NCBI GenBank assembly: GCA_014799325.1
Contig: JAAVIE010000007.1
Span: forward strand, 1 to 40,754
Origin: Oscillospiraceae bacterium
GTDB lineage: Bacteria; Bacillota; Clostridia; Oscillospirales; Ruminococcaceae
Direction of reading: 5' to 3'
DNA: 40,754 bases
The notes below the pieces were generated by a model. It did not search any database. It worked only from the letters and a program-made list of their open reading frames with translations, and was not told where the DNA came from. Below, one piece after another: positions 18,215 to 26,724 of the stretch. Positions within the stretch are counted from its first letter, which is position 1. The number at the start of each line of letters is the position of its first letter. The position numbers and the translations under genes are program-made.

Positions 18215-18243
18215 TTGCTAAATATGCTTTGATAGTTTATAAT
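18215..18243 (+). promoter_or_regulatory. Promoter of the RHH gene (TTGCTA-N17-TATAAT)
   Basis: -35 18215-18220, -10 18238-18243. Confidence 0.65.
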
Positions 18244-18274
18244 TACAATATAACCAACAAAGGGGGGTGACACT

Positions 18275-18478
18275 ATGGCAGTATCAAAAAAGCAACAGGC
18301 TTGTGTTAATCGCTACATTGCGGGCAAATATGATAGGATCAATCTAACCGTTAAAAAAGGCACCAAACAAGCCCTACAAGAAGCGGCAAAGGACAAAGGG
18401 GAAAGTATCAATGGGTATATAAAAAACGCTGTACAGGCTCAATATAAAGCCGATACAGGCAAGGGAATAGACTTATAG
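18275..18478 (+). CDS. Arc/CopG-like ribbon-helix-helix protein
   Basis: DRINLTVKKGTKQALQEAAKDKGESINGYIKNAVQ pattern; 67 aa; RBS aaaggggggtg. Confidence 0.78.
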   Translation: MAVSKKQQACVNRYIAGKYDRINLTVKKGTKQALQEAAKDKGESINGYIKNAVQAQYKADTGKGIDL

Positions 18479-18594
18479 CACTCCTTTGGTAAAATTTCTC
18501 TTTTATCCAAATGTAAGGGGGGTGGGTTGATCCTGCCCCACTGTATTTGGTATTATTACTTTAGCAATTCAGAATATAGATAAGGGGTGATACT

Positions 18595-19761
18595 GTGCCG
18601 ATAAACAAAATGACAGACAGCAAAGGTAAAGCAGTAAAGAACAAAGAGGGGTTACAAGGTTATAGGGTTAGGATCAATTACACTGACAGCAACGGAAAAG
18701 CAAGACAGGTGGAGCGGACAGCATACGGACTGGGAGAAGCGCAAACCCTTGAACAAAAGCTGATACAAGAATACAAGGACAAAAAACTGGTTGCCGCTTC
18801 AAAAATGACTATCAATGAATTATATACAGAGTATATGAAGTACCACGCCACCGAGACAAGAAAAAGCTCCGATATAAGCACGGCATCTAAGCTACAGAAA
18901 AGGGTGTTGCCTTATTTTGGAGAGTGTAGGCTTGACAAGCTGACACAAAAGGATCTTGCAGATTGGAAAATTGAGATCAGCAAACAAGATTTAGCATTAA
19001 GGACAAAACAAAATGGGTATATGGCTTTCCGAGCCTTGCTCAATTATGCGGTTAAAATGGAATATATACCCAAAAATCCTTTGACTGTCTTGGGCGGCTT
19101 TAAAGATGTTACAGGACTGAGTGAAAATTCCACCCCTGAAAAATTTCAATACTACACCGCTGAGCAATTCTTGAAATACATAGCCGCCGCAAAAGAAAAC
19201 TGTATCACTGTTACCGATTGGGGATATTATGTCTTTTTCAATATCCTGTTTTATTGCGGACTGCGCAAAGGTGAAGCCAACGCCCTTAAATGGTCTGATA
19301 TTAGGGGGAATATGATGTATATTCGCCGCAGCATTTTCCAAAAGGCAAAAGGGGAAGATGTTGAAACTGCCCCTAAAACTGCCAGCAGTAGCCGTGATAT
19401 TCAAATTCCCTTACCGTTAATGAAAATACTTGAAGAACACAAAGAACGGCAAAAGCAAGCCGCCGGGGAGCTATTCAGTGAAAATTTGAGGGTTTGCGGC
19501 TGTGAACGTCCATTGCGTGATACAAGTATAGAGAATAAAAACAAGGCTTTTTCCTCTGCAGCTGATCTGCCACACATACGCATACACGACTTTAGGCACT
19601 CCCACGCCTCTTTACTTGCCAACGAAGGGATAAACATTCAAGAGGTTGCAAGGCGGCTGGGTCACTCCAACGTAAAAATGACATTGAGTACATACTCCCA
19701 TTTATACCCAAGAGAGGAAGAACGGGCAATATCTGTATTGAACAAAATAGCGGAAAAATAG
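18595..19761 (+). CDS. int: Site-specific tyrosine recombinase (integrase)
   Basis: GLRKGEANALKWSDI, HIRIHDFRHSHASLLANEGINIQEVARRLGHSNVKMTLSTYSHLY catalytic motifs; GTG start. Confidence 0.97.
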   Translation: MPINKMTDSKGKAVKNKEGLQGYRVRINYTDSNGKARQVERTAYGLGEAQTLEQKLIQEYKDKKLVAASKMTINELYTEYMKYHATETRKSSDISTASKLQKRVLPYFGECRLDKLTQKDLADWKIEISKQDLALRTKQNGYMAFRALLNYAVKMEYIPKNPLTVLGGFKDVTGLSENSTPEKFQYYTAEQFLKYIAAAKENCITVTDWGYYVFFNILFYCGLRKGEANALKWSDIRGNMMYIRRSIFQKAKGEDVETAPKTASSSRDIQIPLPLMKILEEHKERQKQAAGELFSENLRVCGCERPLRDTSIENKNKAFSSAADLPHIRIHDFRHSHASLLANEGINIQEVARRLGHSNVKMTLSTYSHLYPREEERAISVLNKIAEK

Positions 19762-19834
19762 ATTTTGATGTTTTTTCGGGGATTTTTCGGGGAAAGAAAA
19801 AAATAAACCGCTTTGTTAAGCGGTTTTTTTGATG

Positions 19835-19856
19835 TGTGGTTGGGGCGGAAGGATTT
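19835..19856. repeat. attR-like core within the tRNA-Gln 3' end
   Basis: Identical to 12481-12502. Confidence 0.9.
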
Positions 19857-19912
19857 GAACCCTCGAAATGGTGGAGTCAGAGTCCACTGCCTTACCACTT
19901 GGCGACGCCCCA
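19837..19912 (-). tRNA. tRNA-Gln (anticodon CTG)
   Basis: TGGGGCGTCGCCAAGTGGTAAGGCAGTGGACTCTGACTCCACCATTTCGAGGGTTCAAATCCTTCCGCCCCAACCA folds as a cloverleaf with encoded CCA and U1:A72. Confidence 0.97.
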
Positions 19913-20024
19913 ATATTTCAGCGTTGTTATTTTACCATAATTTTGAGAGTTTGTCAATACATTTTTTAAAAATTTTTAATTTTTTGTTTGAATGCTCTAA
20001 AATGATCCGAAAACTTGTGCCGGT

Positions 20025-20430
20025 TTGGTTCTTCAGAGAAGCCGTTCGAACAAGTGATTGCTTTTTGGGAGGTTGTGCGGTTGGTGACACGCTTTTCGTG
20101 AAGTTGGGCAGGCAGAGACCTGCTTTTAAGGAAAGTCGGCGGTAATTTGCTGATTTAAAAAGAATTTCAAAATTCTGAAAATGAAGGCTCCGATTGTCTG
20201 CTTTGGGCGTTGACGTCCTGTCAACGCTTTGGGCAGACAGCGCTTCATCCTTGAAGCGTGCCGCAAGCGGCATTCCGCTCCATTTTCAGAACCGGACAAA
20301 ATTTTCGGAGAAAATTTTGAGACTTCCGCGGGAAGTCATAGCCTTCTTTGAAATTCGTGCTGTCAAAGCAGTTGTGCGAGTGTCCGCCCGCTTAAAACCT
20401 GTGCTGTCAAAGTAATTGTGCAGAATCCCA
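20025..20430. repeat. Structured dispersed repeat with variable hairpin core
   Basis: ggcggtaatttgctgatttaaaaagaatttcaaaa ... tttgaaattcgtgctgtcaaagcagttgtgcgagtg, shared with 27948-28110, 35366-35640 and 38100-38505. Confidence 0.75.
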
Positions 20431-20647
20431 CACTATATTAACTTAAATTACCAAATTAAGTTAACCTTTCACCCCCAACCTTGTAGAGAATAACCAAAAT
20501 TCCAAAAAATATTCTCTGTTTTGATTATTGACATACAAATATAAAAATGATAAAATAAGGCTGAAAAGCTATCTAAAAAATAGCTTTTGACACATATCAG
20601 ATTTTCACCTTTTTCAGCAAAAGGGAAAAATAATACAGGAGGATAAT

Positions 20648-22120
20648 ATGAATAGAAAAATTAAAATCGCTACCGCCTCCGCTTTGAGTATGGCTATGAT
20701 TCTTTCCATAACCGCTTGCAGCGAGGAAGGCGACCCCGCCCTCACCACAAACGCCGATTACGGTCCTCTCACCGACTATGTCAGCACAGTTGTAGACGAC
20801 TATAAGGCAAGCCTTGCTGGCAGCTTCAACGCAGACATTGAGGTAAAGGACAAGATCAAGTACTTAGGCTGGTGGGATATCGACGAGACCCAAGGCGCTG
20901 CTGTTCTGTTCAAGCAGGTATACGGCGTTCCCGGCGAAGGCACAAATATTTTCGACTACACCAATGTCACCTACAATGACAGATACGCCAAGCTCACCGA
21001 ATTGGTAACATCGGGTCAGTCTCCCGACATCTTCCAGTTCGAGATCAGCAACTTCCCCTACACCGCGGCTAAGATGCTGTTCCAGCCCATTGACGATGTT
21101 ATAGATTTCAGCAATTCTATATGGGACAGGAACAGAGAAGCTATGGAGAAGTTCAAGTGGGATCAGAAGACCTACTGCGCTATCACCACAGTAAACCTTG
21201 ACGACCTTCTCTTCTACAGACGCTCCGTAGTAGCCGAGAACAACCTTACAGATCCTTACGATCTGTACAGGGCAGGCACATGGGATTGGAATTCCTTCCT
21301 TGATATGTGCGATAAGTTCAGCGATCCTGCCAACGGCAAATACTGCATCGACGGCTGGCGCGTTCCCGATAAGTTCGTAAGCTCCACAGGTAAGGCTCTT
21401 ATCGAGATCAACAGCGAAGGCAAGCTTCAGAACAACTTCTACGACGCAGACATTGAAAGATGCATGAGCACTGTTGTAGATACAATGTTCAAGGAGAACT
21501 ACCGTTATCCCCGTCACGAGCTGAACAACTGGAGCATCAATATTTCCGAATGGTGCAAGGGCAATATCCTGTTCTACTGCGACCTTTCCAACTCCATCAA
21601 GGATACCTCCAACATTCAGGCAGGCTTCAAGCGTGAAGGCTGGGAGGCCGGCGATGTATTCATGGTGCCCATTCCCAAGGATCCTAACTCCGACAAGTAC
21701 TATTCCGCTATGAAGAACGACTCCTGGATGCTCTGCGGCGGTGCCCAAAACACAGCAGGCTTTGCTGCTTGGACACTTTGCTGCATGGCTACCGCTTATG
21801 ATGATGAGCTGGCAAGAATCAGTGACGAAAAGATAATGGTCGACTACGATGGCTACACACAGGAGATCCTCGACTTTTTAAGAGAACTCCAGTTTGACAA
21901 TGTATTGACCCCCGTATTTGACTTCAAGGGCGGTATCGGTACAGATATCGTTACCGGCGTTACCGATGACCCCATCAACGCACTTACCAACCATCCTTAC
22001 CTTGACGGTCTCGGCGGAGGAGACGAACACGGCGAGTCTGCTACCTTCACTACTCTGAGAGAGCAGTATCTGGGCGTTGTTCAGAAGAGAATCGACGACC
22101 TCAACAACGGCAATATCTAA
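20648..22120 (+). CDS. Extracellular solute-binding lipoprotein (ABC transporter family 1 type)
   Basis: MNRKIKIATASALSMAMILSITACSEEGD lipobox; LTELVTSGQSPDIFQFEISNFPY. Confidence 0.85.
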   Translation: MNRKIKIATASALSMAMILSITACSEEGDPALTTNADYGPLTDYVSTVVDDYKASLAGSFNADIEVKDKIKYLGWWDIDETQGAAVLFKQVYGVPGEGTNIFDYTNVTYNDRYAKLTELVTSGQSPDIFQFEISNFPYTAAKMLFQPIDDVIDFSNSIWDRNREAMEKFKWDQKTYCAITTVNLDDLLFYRRSVVAENNLTDPYDLYRAGTWDWNSFLDMCDKFSDPANGKYCIDGWRVPDKFVSSTGKALIEINSEGKLQNNFYDADIERCMSTVVDTMFKENYRYPRHELNNWSINISEWCKGNILFYCDLSNSIKDTSNIQAGFKREGWEAGDVFMVPIPKDPNSDKYYSAMKNDSWMLCGGAQNTAGFAAWTLCCMATAYDDELARISDEKIMVDYDGYTQEILDFLRELQFDNVLTPVFDFKGGIGTDIVTGVTDDPINALTNHPYLDGLGGGDEHGESATFTTLREQYLGVVQKRIDDLNNGNI

Positions 22121-22306
22121 GTTATTGGTGTAATTGCGAAAAGCTTTTACAGATCGGTCAAAGCTGAAGTTCGGCTGACCGAAAGATAATTTAAAATAAT
22201 AACAAGGCGTGTGATTTGCTGTGCAAACCGCGCGCCTTTTATTTTTATGATATATATGATTTTTACAATATACCTTGATTTTTTTGTAAAATATGTTATG
22301 ATATAT

Positions 22307-22491
22307 AATACTAATACTCATTTTAAAAGAAGCTTGTCTACTTTTTAAATGCGCTGCTGCCATGCGGCAGTGCAGGAGGCAAAGCTCACTCAGGTATTGT
22401 AATGAACGTACATACCCCCTTGGCGGTTCTTTGGCAAAGCCGAGGGACTTTGACAGTAGATTTTATCTGCTGTCAAAATGGATATTAGTAT
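22307..22491 (-). repeat. MITE-like repeat, ATACTAAT...ATTAGTAT ends, subfamily 2 copy A
   Basis: Ends aatactaatactcatttt / aaaatggatattagtat; homologous to 24992-25150 in reverse orientation. Confidence 0.85.
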
Positions 22492-22545
22492 AAAAAGCAA
22501 AAATGGCAAAAGCGATCAAAGGCAGCATTGTGGCTGAAAAATAAT

Positions 22546-22735
22546 AATACTAATTCTCGATCATACAATAGACTTTGTCTATTGTATGACGCCGCATTCA
22601 GGCAGATGTCAAAATCAAAGATCTTGACAGAATTAGTATTGAATGACTTTCCCGGCGGTTTCACTGCCAACGCCGTGCGCAGCGCGGTGAATCATACTGC
22701 AGACTATGTCTGCAGTATGATAAAGAAATAGTATA
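22546..22735 (-). repeat. MITE-like composite hairpin repeat, subfamily 1 copy 1
   Basis: Reverse complement matches 39071-39263 and 40565-40754; three internal hairpins. Confidence 0.9.
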
Positions 22736-22751
22736 AGGAGCAGTACAGATC

Positions 22752-24887
22752 ATGATCTTATCAATAGGAATGATAGTAAAAAATGAGGAAAAATATCTGG
22801 AGCAGTGCCTTTCCGCAATGAAGCCGCTGCTTGATAACGTTGACAGCGAGCTTATTATCGCCGACACAGGTTCCACCGATTGCACAGTGGAAATAGCAAA
22901 GAAGTTCACAGATAATGTTTATCATTTTGAATGGATCAATGATTTTTCGGCCGCAAGAAATTCCACCCTCCAAAAGGCAAAGGGAGAGTGGTATATGTTT
23001 ATTGACGCCGATGAGATATTGAAAAACTGCGATGATATTATCAGGTTCTTTAATTCCGGAGAATACAAGGATTACCTTTCCGCTGCCTATATTCAAAGAT
23101 CGTATCACAATATAAATAACGGAGAGATCGACTACAGCGATTTTGGCGATTTCCGTGTTCTGCGCCTTACAAAAAAACTCGATCATATCAAGTTTGAGAA
23201 TCCTATACACGAAGCTCTGACGCCCTATTACAGTCCGGTGAAATACCTCGATCTCATAGCTGACCACTATGGATATATGCTTTACAGAGACGGAAAAGTC
23301 ACCGAGGAGGGAATGGAAAAATTCAAGCGGAATATGGCTCCATTGCTTCAGATCGTAGAAAACCTCAAGCCGGGTGAAAGACCCGATATCTCCGTCTATA
23401 AAGAGATCTCAGACTGCTATTTGCTTTCTCAGGATTATGAAACTTCCTTAAAATATCTCGATATGGGATTGCAAACATTAGACAGAAATAAAATAGCGAT
23501 CACCACTTATTTTACAGAAAAAGCTCCCACCCTGCTCTATCTGAAAAGATATGAGGAAGTGATCGAGTGCTGCAGCGAGTATTTTAGCGAAAAAAATCCT
23601 GCCAGAAAAACGGCTCTCGCCTCTGACTGTACAATGTATTTCTACAGCGCGTCGGCATACTATTTTCTGAATCGTTATAAAGAGGCGGTTGACGATTTTG
23701 TCAAATTTTATGATGTGTATAAACTGTATTCCGAAAATAAACTCAACACAAATGATCTGCTTTATACTTCAGTTTCCTTTTCAGAGTTGAAGTTAAAAAC
23801 GGCTTTGGTTTTCTTTTTTGACAGCTGCGTCAAGGAGAAGCTGTTCGATATTGCAAAAAAATATGAGGATCCTATTCCCTATCTTAATTTTGAGGACGAT
23901 TGGGAGAATATCCTGCCATTCATAAAATTAAAAGCTGAAATTTTGAGGAACACAGACTATAACGGTCTTTTGCCCTTGTACAAGCGTCTTGGCGAAAACG
24001 GAAGAAAACAGCTTATCTGCGCACTTCGCTGGCACCTGTATGAAGCTGACGCAGAGAAACGGAAAACTATAACTGAAGCTCTCAGAATAATTTCCGATTC
24101 CGTATCTGATAAAGATAAAAAAACGGCAGAAGCAATAGCTATATGCAGCAATTATTTTATGCAGGGCAGCGTTGACGCCGCGGAAATAGAAAATTATCTG
24201 AAAAAATACGAAACTGCCTTTAATGCGGACATGCTTTGTATAATGCTTGACAAAAGCATTGATATTACCGCATTTGTGAACTCCTCGGACTTTATGGCAA
24301 ACGAATGCGCGTTTACCGTTTTTTCCATTTGCAGCAATGCAGCCGCCCTGCTTGAAAGCTACGATATAAAAGTAGTTTCGGCGGCAGGTCTGGAAAAGAC
24401 CGCGGAATTCTACAAATACTCCATGGCTCAGGAAATACGGCTCAATATAGCAGTTTCAGGACTTTTCGGCAAGTACGGTGGGATCGGCGCAAGGTGGCAG
24501 ACCGAGTTTGCCGAATTTGATGCAGAAAAGGCTCCCGCTGAGATCAAGCCGGCTGTTATGGCGTCTTATGTGGTTTCTGCCTTTGAAAAAGGAGACTATG
24601 ACCTTTGTCTGAAGGAATTACAGAAGCTTCTCTCCGTATTCCCCGAATTTTTGCCCATAGTGAATGCCTACAGAGCCGAAACGAAAAAAAGTGATAAACG
24701 CGCAAAAAGAGAAAACGCCCGCTCCGAATTTGAGCAGATGGCAATAGCGGTAAAGCAGAACATCCGCGAAATGATCGGGGCAGGCAATATTGCCGACGCG
24801 GAAAGCGTATTATCGGAGTATGAGCTTTTGTGCCCCGATGACAGCGAAATAGGCGTTATCAGGGCAGAGATCAATGCGTTAAAATAA
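22752..24887 (+). CDS. Glycosyltransferase family 2 with TPR-like C-terminal region
   Basis: MILSIGMIVKNEEKYLEQCLSAMKPLLDNVDSELIIADTGSTDCTVEIAKKFTDNVYHFEWINDFSAARN. Confidence 0.92.
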   Translation: MILSIGMIVKNEEKYLEQCLSAMKPLLDNVDSELIIADTGSTDCTVEIAKKFTDNVYHFEWINDFSAARNSTLQKAKGEWYMFIDADEILKNCDDIIRFFNSGEYKDYLSAAYIQRSYHNINNGEIDYSDFGDFRVLRLTKKLDHIKFENPIHEALTPYYSPVKYLDLIADHYGYMLYRDGKVTEEGMEKFKRNMAPLLQIVENLKPGERPDISVYKEISDCYLLSQDYETSLKYLDMGLQTLDRNKIAITTYFTEKAPTLLYLKRYEEVIECCSEYFSEKNPARKTALASDCTMYFYSASAYYFLNRYKEAVDDFVKFYDVYKLYSENKLNTNDLLYTSVSFSELKLKTALVFFFDSCVKEKLFDIAKKYEDPIPYLNFEDDWENILPFIKLKAEILRNTDYNGLLPLYKRLGENGRKQLICALRWHLYEADAEKRKTITEALRIISDSVSDKDKKTAEAIAICSNYFMQGSVDAAEIENYLKKYETAFNADMLCIMLDKSIDITAFVNSSDFMANECAFTVFSICSNAAALLESYDIKVVSAAGLEKTAEFYKYSMAQEIRLNIAVSGLFGKYGGIGARWQTEFAEFDAEKAPAEIKPAVMASYVVSAFEKGDYDLCLKELQKLLSVFPEFLPIVNAYRAETKKSDKRAKRENARSEFEQMAIAVKQNIREMIGAGNIADAESVLSEYELLCPDDSEIGVIRAEINALK

Positions 24888-24920
24888 CAAGACTGTAAAA
24901 AAACTCCTATTTTACAAAAA

Positions 24921-24970
24921 TATATCCCGACAAAGCGGCATTTTCCGTTGCCTTGTCGGGATATTTTTTT
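24921..24970 (+). terminator. Intrinsic terminator
   Basis: TATCCCGACAA...TTGTCGGGATATTTTTTT. Confidence 0.8.
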
Positions 24971-24991
24971 GAATTTTTTACAGCCCCATTT

Positions 24992-25150
24992 ATACTAATG
25001 CCCATTTTGACAGCAGATAAAATCTACTGTCAAAATCCTTCGGCTTTGCCGGAAGAAACGCCGGCGGCAGGTATATATGTTCAATACAATCCCAAAGAGG
25101 GCTATGCTCTTAAAAAGCAGCTTGTCTGTTTTTTAAACGGGTATTAGTAT
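24992..25150 (+). repeat. MITE-like repeat, subfamily 2 copy B
   Basis: atactaatgcccattttgacagcagataaaatctactgtcaaaa ... aaacgggtattagtat. Confidence 0.85.
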
Positions 25151-25193
25151 TATTGGGGCTGACTACCAAATCCGAACATTTTTTAAAATTTGC

Positions 25194-25898
25194 TCATTTA
25201 TTGTTCAATGATCGCCTAATCTCCCTATGCTCCGGCATGACCTTATCTATTACCGCATAAAATTTTGCCGAATGGTTTTGCTGCAAAAAATGCGCCAGCT
25301 CATGGCACACCACATACTCGATGCAAAGTGGCGCTTTTTCTGTCAGAGAGCAGTTCAGGGTTATCTTTTTCTTGGAGGGCGTACAGCTGCCCCAGCGTGT
25401 TTTCATGGCTTTCACCGTTATTGCGGGATAGGGTATGGTAAACCCCGCATTGACGAACCTTTGGTACGCCTTTTTAAGGTAGTCGGGAAAAAGCTCCCTC
25501 GCCCTTTCCTTTTGCCAGCGGAGAATTATTTCATCTGTAAGCCTTTCTTTTTCGGAAATGTCAGGAACGGCGGCGGAGGGCAGGTACACTGTCAAGATCT
25601 TTCCCGAAAGCCAAGCAAAGGCTCTTTCCCCCTCTATGACTTCCACATCTATGGCTTCTCCTAAATAATACCGCTTTGAGGGAGAACTTTGGCTCGACTG
25701 TATAAGCCTGCTCTGATGCTTTAAAACAAAGTCCATGTGATTTTTCACAAACTCATCTGCTTTTGCAAGAGTCGTGCTTTTTGGCACCGAAACATACACC
25801 GTACCGTCCGAGCGTATTCTCAGATTGAGATTTTTCACGGATTTCCGCTCCAACTCAAAGGTTACTGTTCCCTTTTCGGTAGTGACCGAGCGTATCAT
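25194..25898 (-). CDS. YgjP-like (DUF45) metallopeptidase domain protein
   Basis: TRWGSCTPSKKKITLNCSL...EYVVCHELAHFLQQNHSAKFYAVI. Confidence 0.92.
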   Translation of the reverse strand: MIRSVTTEKGTVTFELERKSVKNLNLRIRSDGTVYVSVPKSTTLAKADEFVKNHMDFVLKHQSRLIQSSQSSPSKRYYLGEAIDVEVIEGERAFAWLSGKILTVYLPSAAVPDISEKERLTDEIILRWQKERARELFPDYLKKAYQRFVNAGFTIPYPAITVKAMKTRWGSCTPSKKKITLNCSLTEKAPLCIEYVVCHELAHFLQQNHSAKFYAVIDKVMPEHREIRRSLNNK

Positions 25899-25940
25899 GG
25901 CATCACTTCCTTTCCGAACCTATTTCCGGCAATGATCCTG

Positions 25941-26053
25941 ATACTATTTCTAAATTAAAATGATCGTAAATTTTTGGAGGTTAATTTAGAAATAGTGCTT
26001 TGGGTGTAATTCTATCTTAAAAATATAAAACCTTTTTAAGATAGAATTAGTAT
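25941..26053. repeat. Two-hairpin repeat with ATACTATTTC...GAATTAGTAT ends
   Basis: 16-bp arms 25943-25958/25981-25996 and 17-bp arms 26007-26023/26033-26049. Confidence 0.9.
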
Positions 26054-26065
26054 GAAAACACAATA

Positions 26066-26118
26066 AAAAAGCTCTAAGCTCGTTCCCCTATCGGGTCAAC
26101 AGACTTAGAGCTTTTAGG
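26066..26118. terminator. Terminator-like hairpin
   Basis: AAAGCTCTAAG ... CTTAGAGCTTTT. Confidence 0.7.
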
Positions 26119-26158
26119 TAATACGAATGTTTCCGCTCAAAAAGCAGAGGTAATTTTT

Positions 26159-26506
26159 TTACTTTGAGGATTTGCCCTTTTGCTTGCTTTTCTCAAACTC
26201 TTCTTTTTCCTCTTCCTTAACAGCGTCTTTCTTGTCCTCGTCGCTGTGGCGGGGATGTTCGGAAACAAATTCAACAGCGCTGAGAACGGCAACGTTGATA
26301 TCAACTCCGTTCTGCTGCTCCTGCAAAGAATTGAGCTTGGAAAACAGCTTGCCCTTATCGGTGCTGACATACCTTGGAGGAAGCTTGTTGAGAGCCATTG
26401 CGCGGATATCGTCAAGGCATTTATCACAGTTGCAGCATTCCACGGTGGGAAGGATCTCCTCCATTTTCTGCTCCACAAAAACTTCCATTACATTTACAAT
26501 AGACAT
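26159..26506 (-). CDS. Late competence development ComFB-like protein
   Basis: MSIVNVMEVFVEQKMEEILPTVECCNCDKCLDDIRAMALNKLPPRYV. Confidence 0.85.
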   Translation of the reverse strand: MSIVNVMEVFVEQKMEEILPTVECCNCDKCLDDIRAMALNKLPPRYVSTDKGKLFSKLNSLQEQQNGVDINVAVLSAVEFVSEHPRHSDEDKKDAVKEEEKEEFEKSKQKGKSSK

Positions 26507-26724
26507 ATAAAAGCCCCTTTCGCTTTTTATGAGAAATTGCGAACAGCATGCGGCAAACGTTTCTCCCAAAAATCAGCCCGGCAATGCCGTTTATATTTAT
26601 GTAATAATTATACACATATTGCGGGAATTTGTCAAGGGCAGCCTTATGAATAATTCTTTTAGTATTTTGGGAATATTCACCAAATTACAGCCAAAATCGG
26701 TTTGCAGTCTTTCCTGCAAGCTGA

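Larger units (their letters stand above)
12481..19856. mobile_element. Integrative element inserted at the tRNA-Gln 3' end
   Basis: 22-bp direct repeat tgtggttggggcggaaggattt at both ends; tyrosine integrase adjacent to the intact tRNA copy; serine recombinase and helicase-like cargo. Confidence 0.88.

Noticed and set aside
20864-21748. 294-aa minus-strand ORF antisense to the solute-binding protein
   Set aside because: Composition is a shadow of the plus-strand gene; the sense ORF has a lipobox and family motifs.
26159-26653. Plus-strand ORFs across the ComFB-like gene
   Set aside because: Antisense shadows of a recognisable ComFB-like protein.
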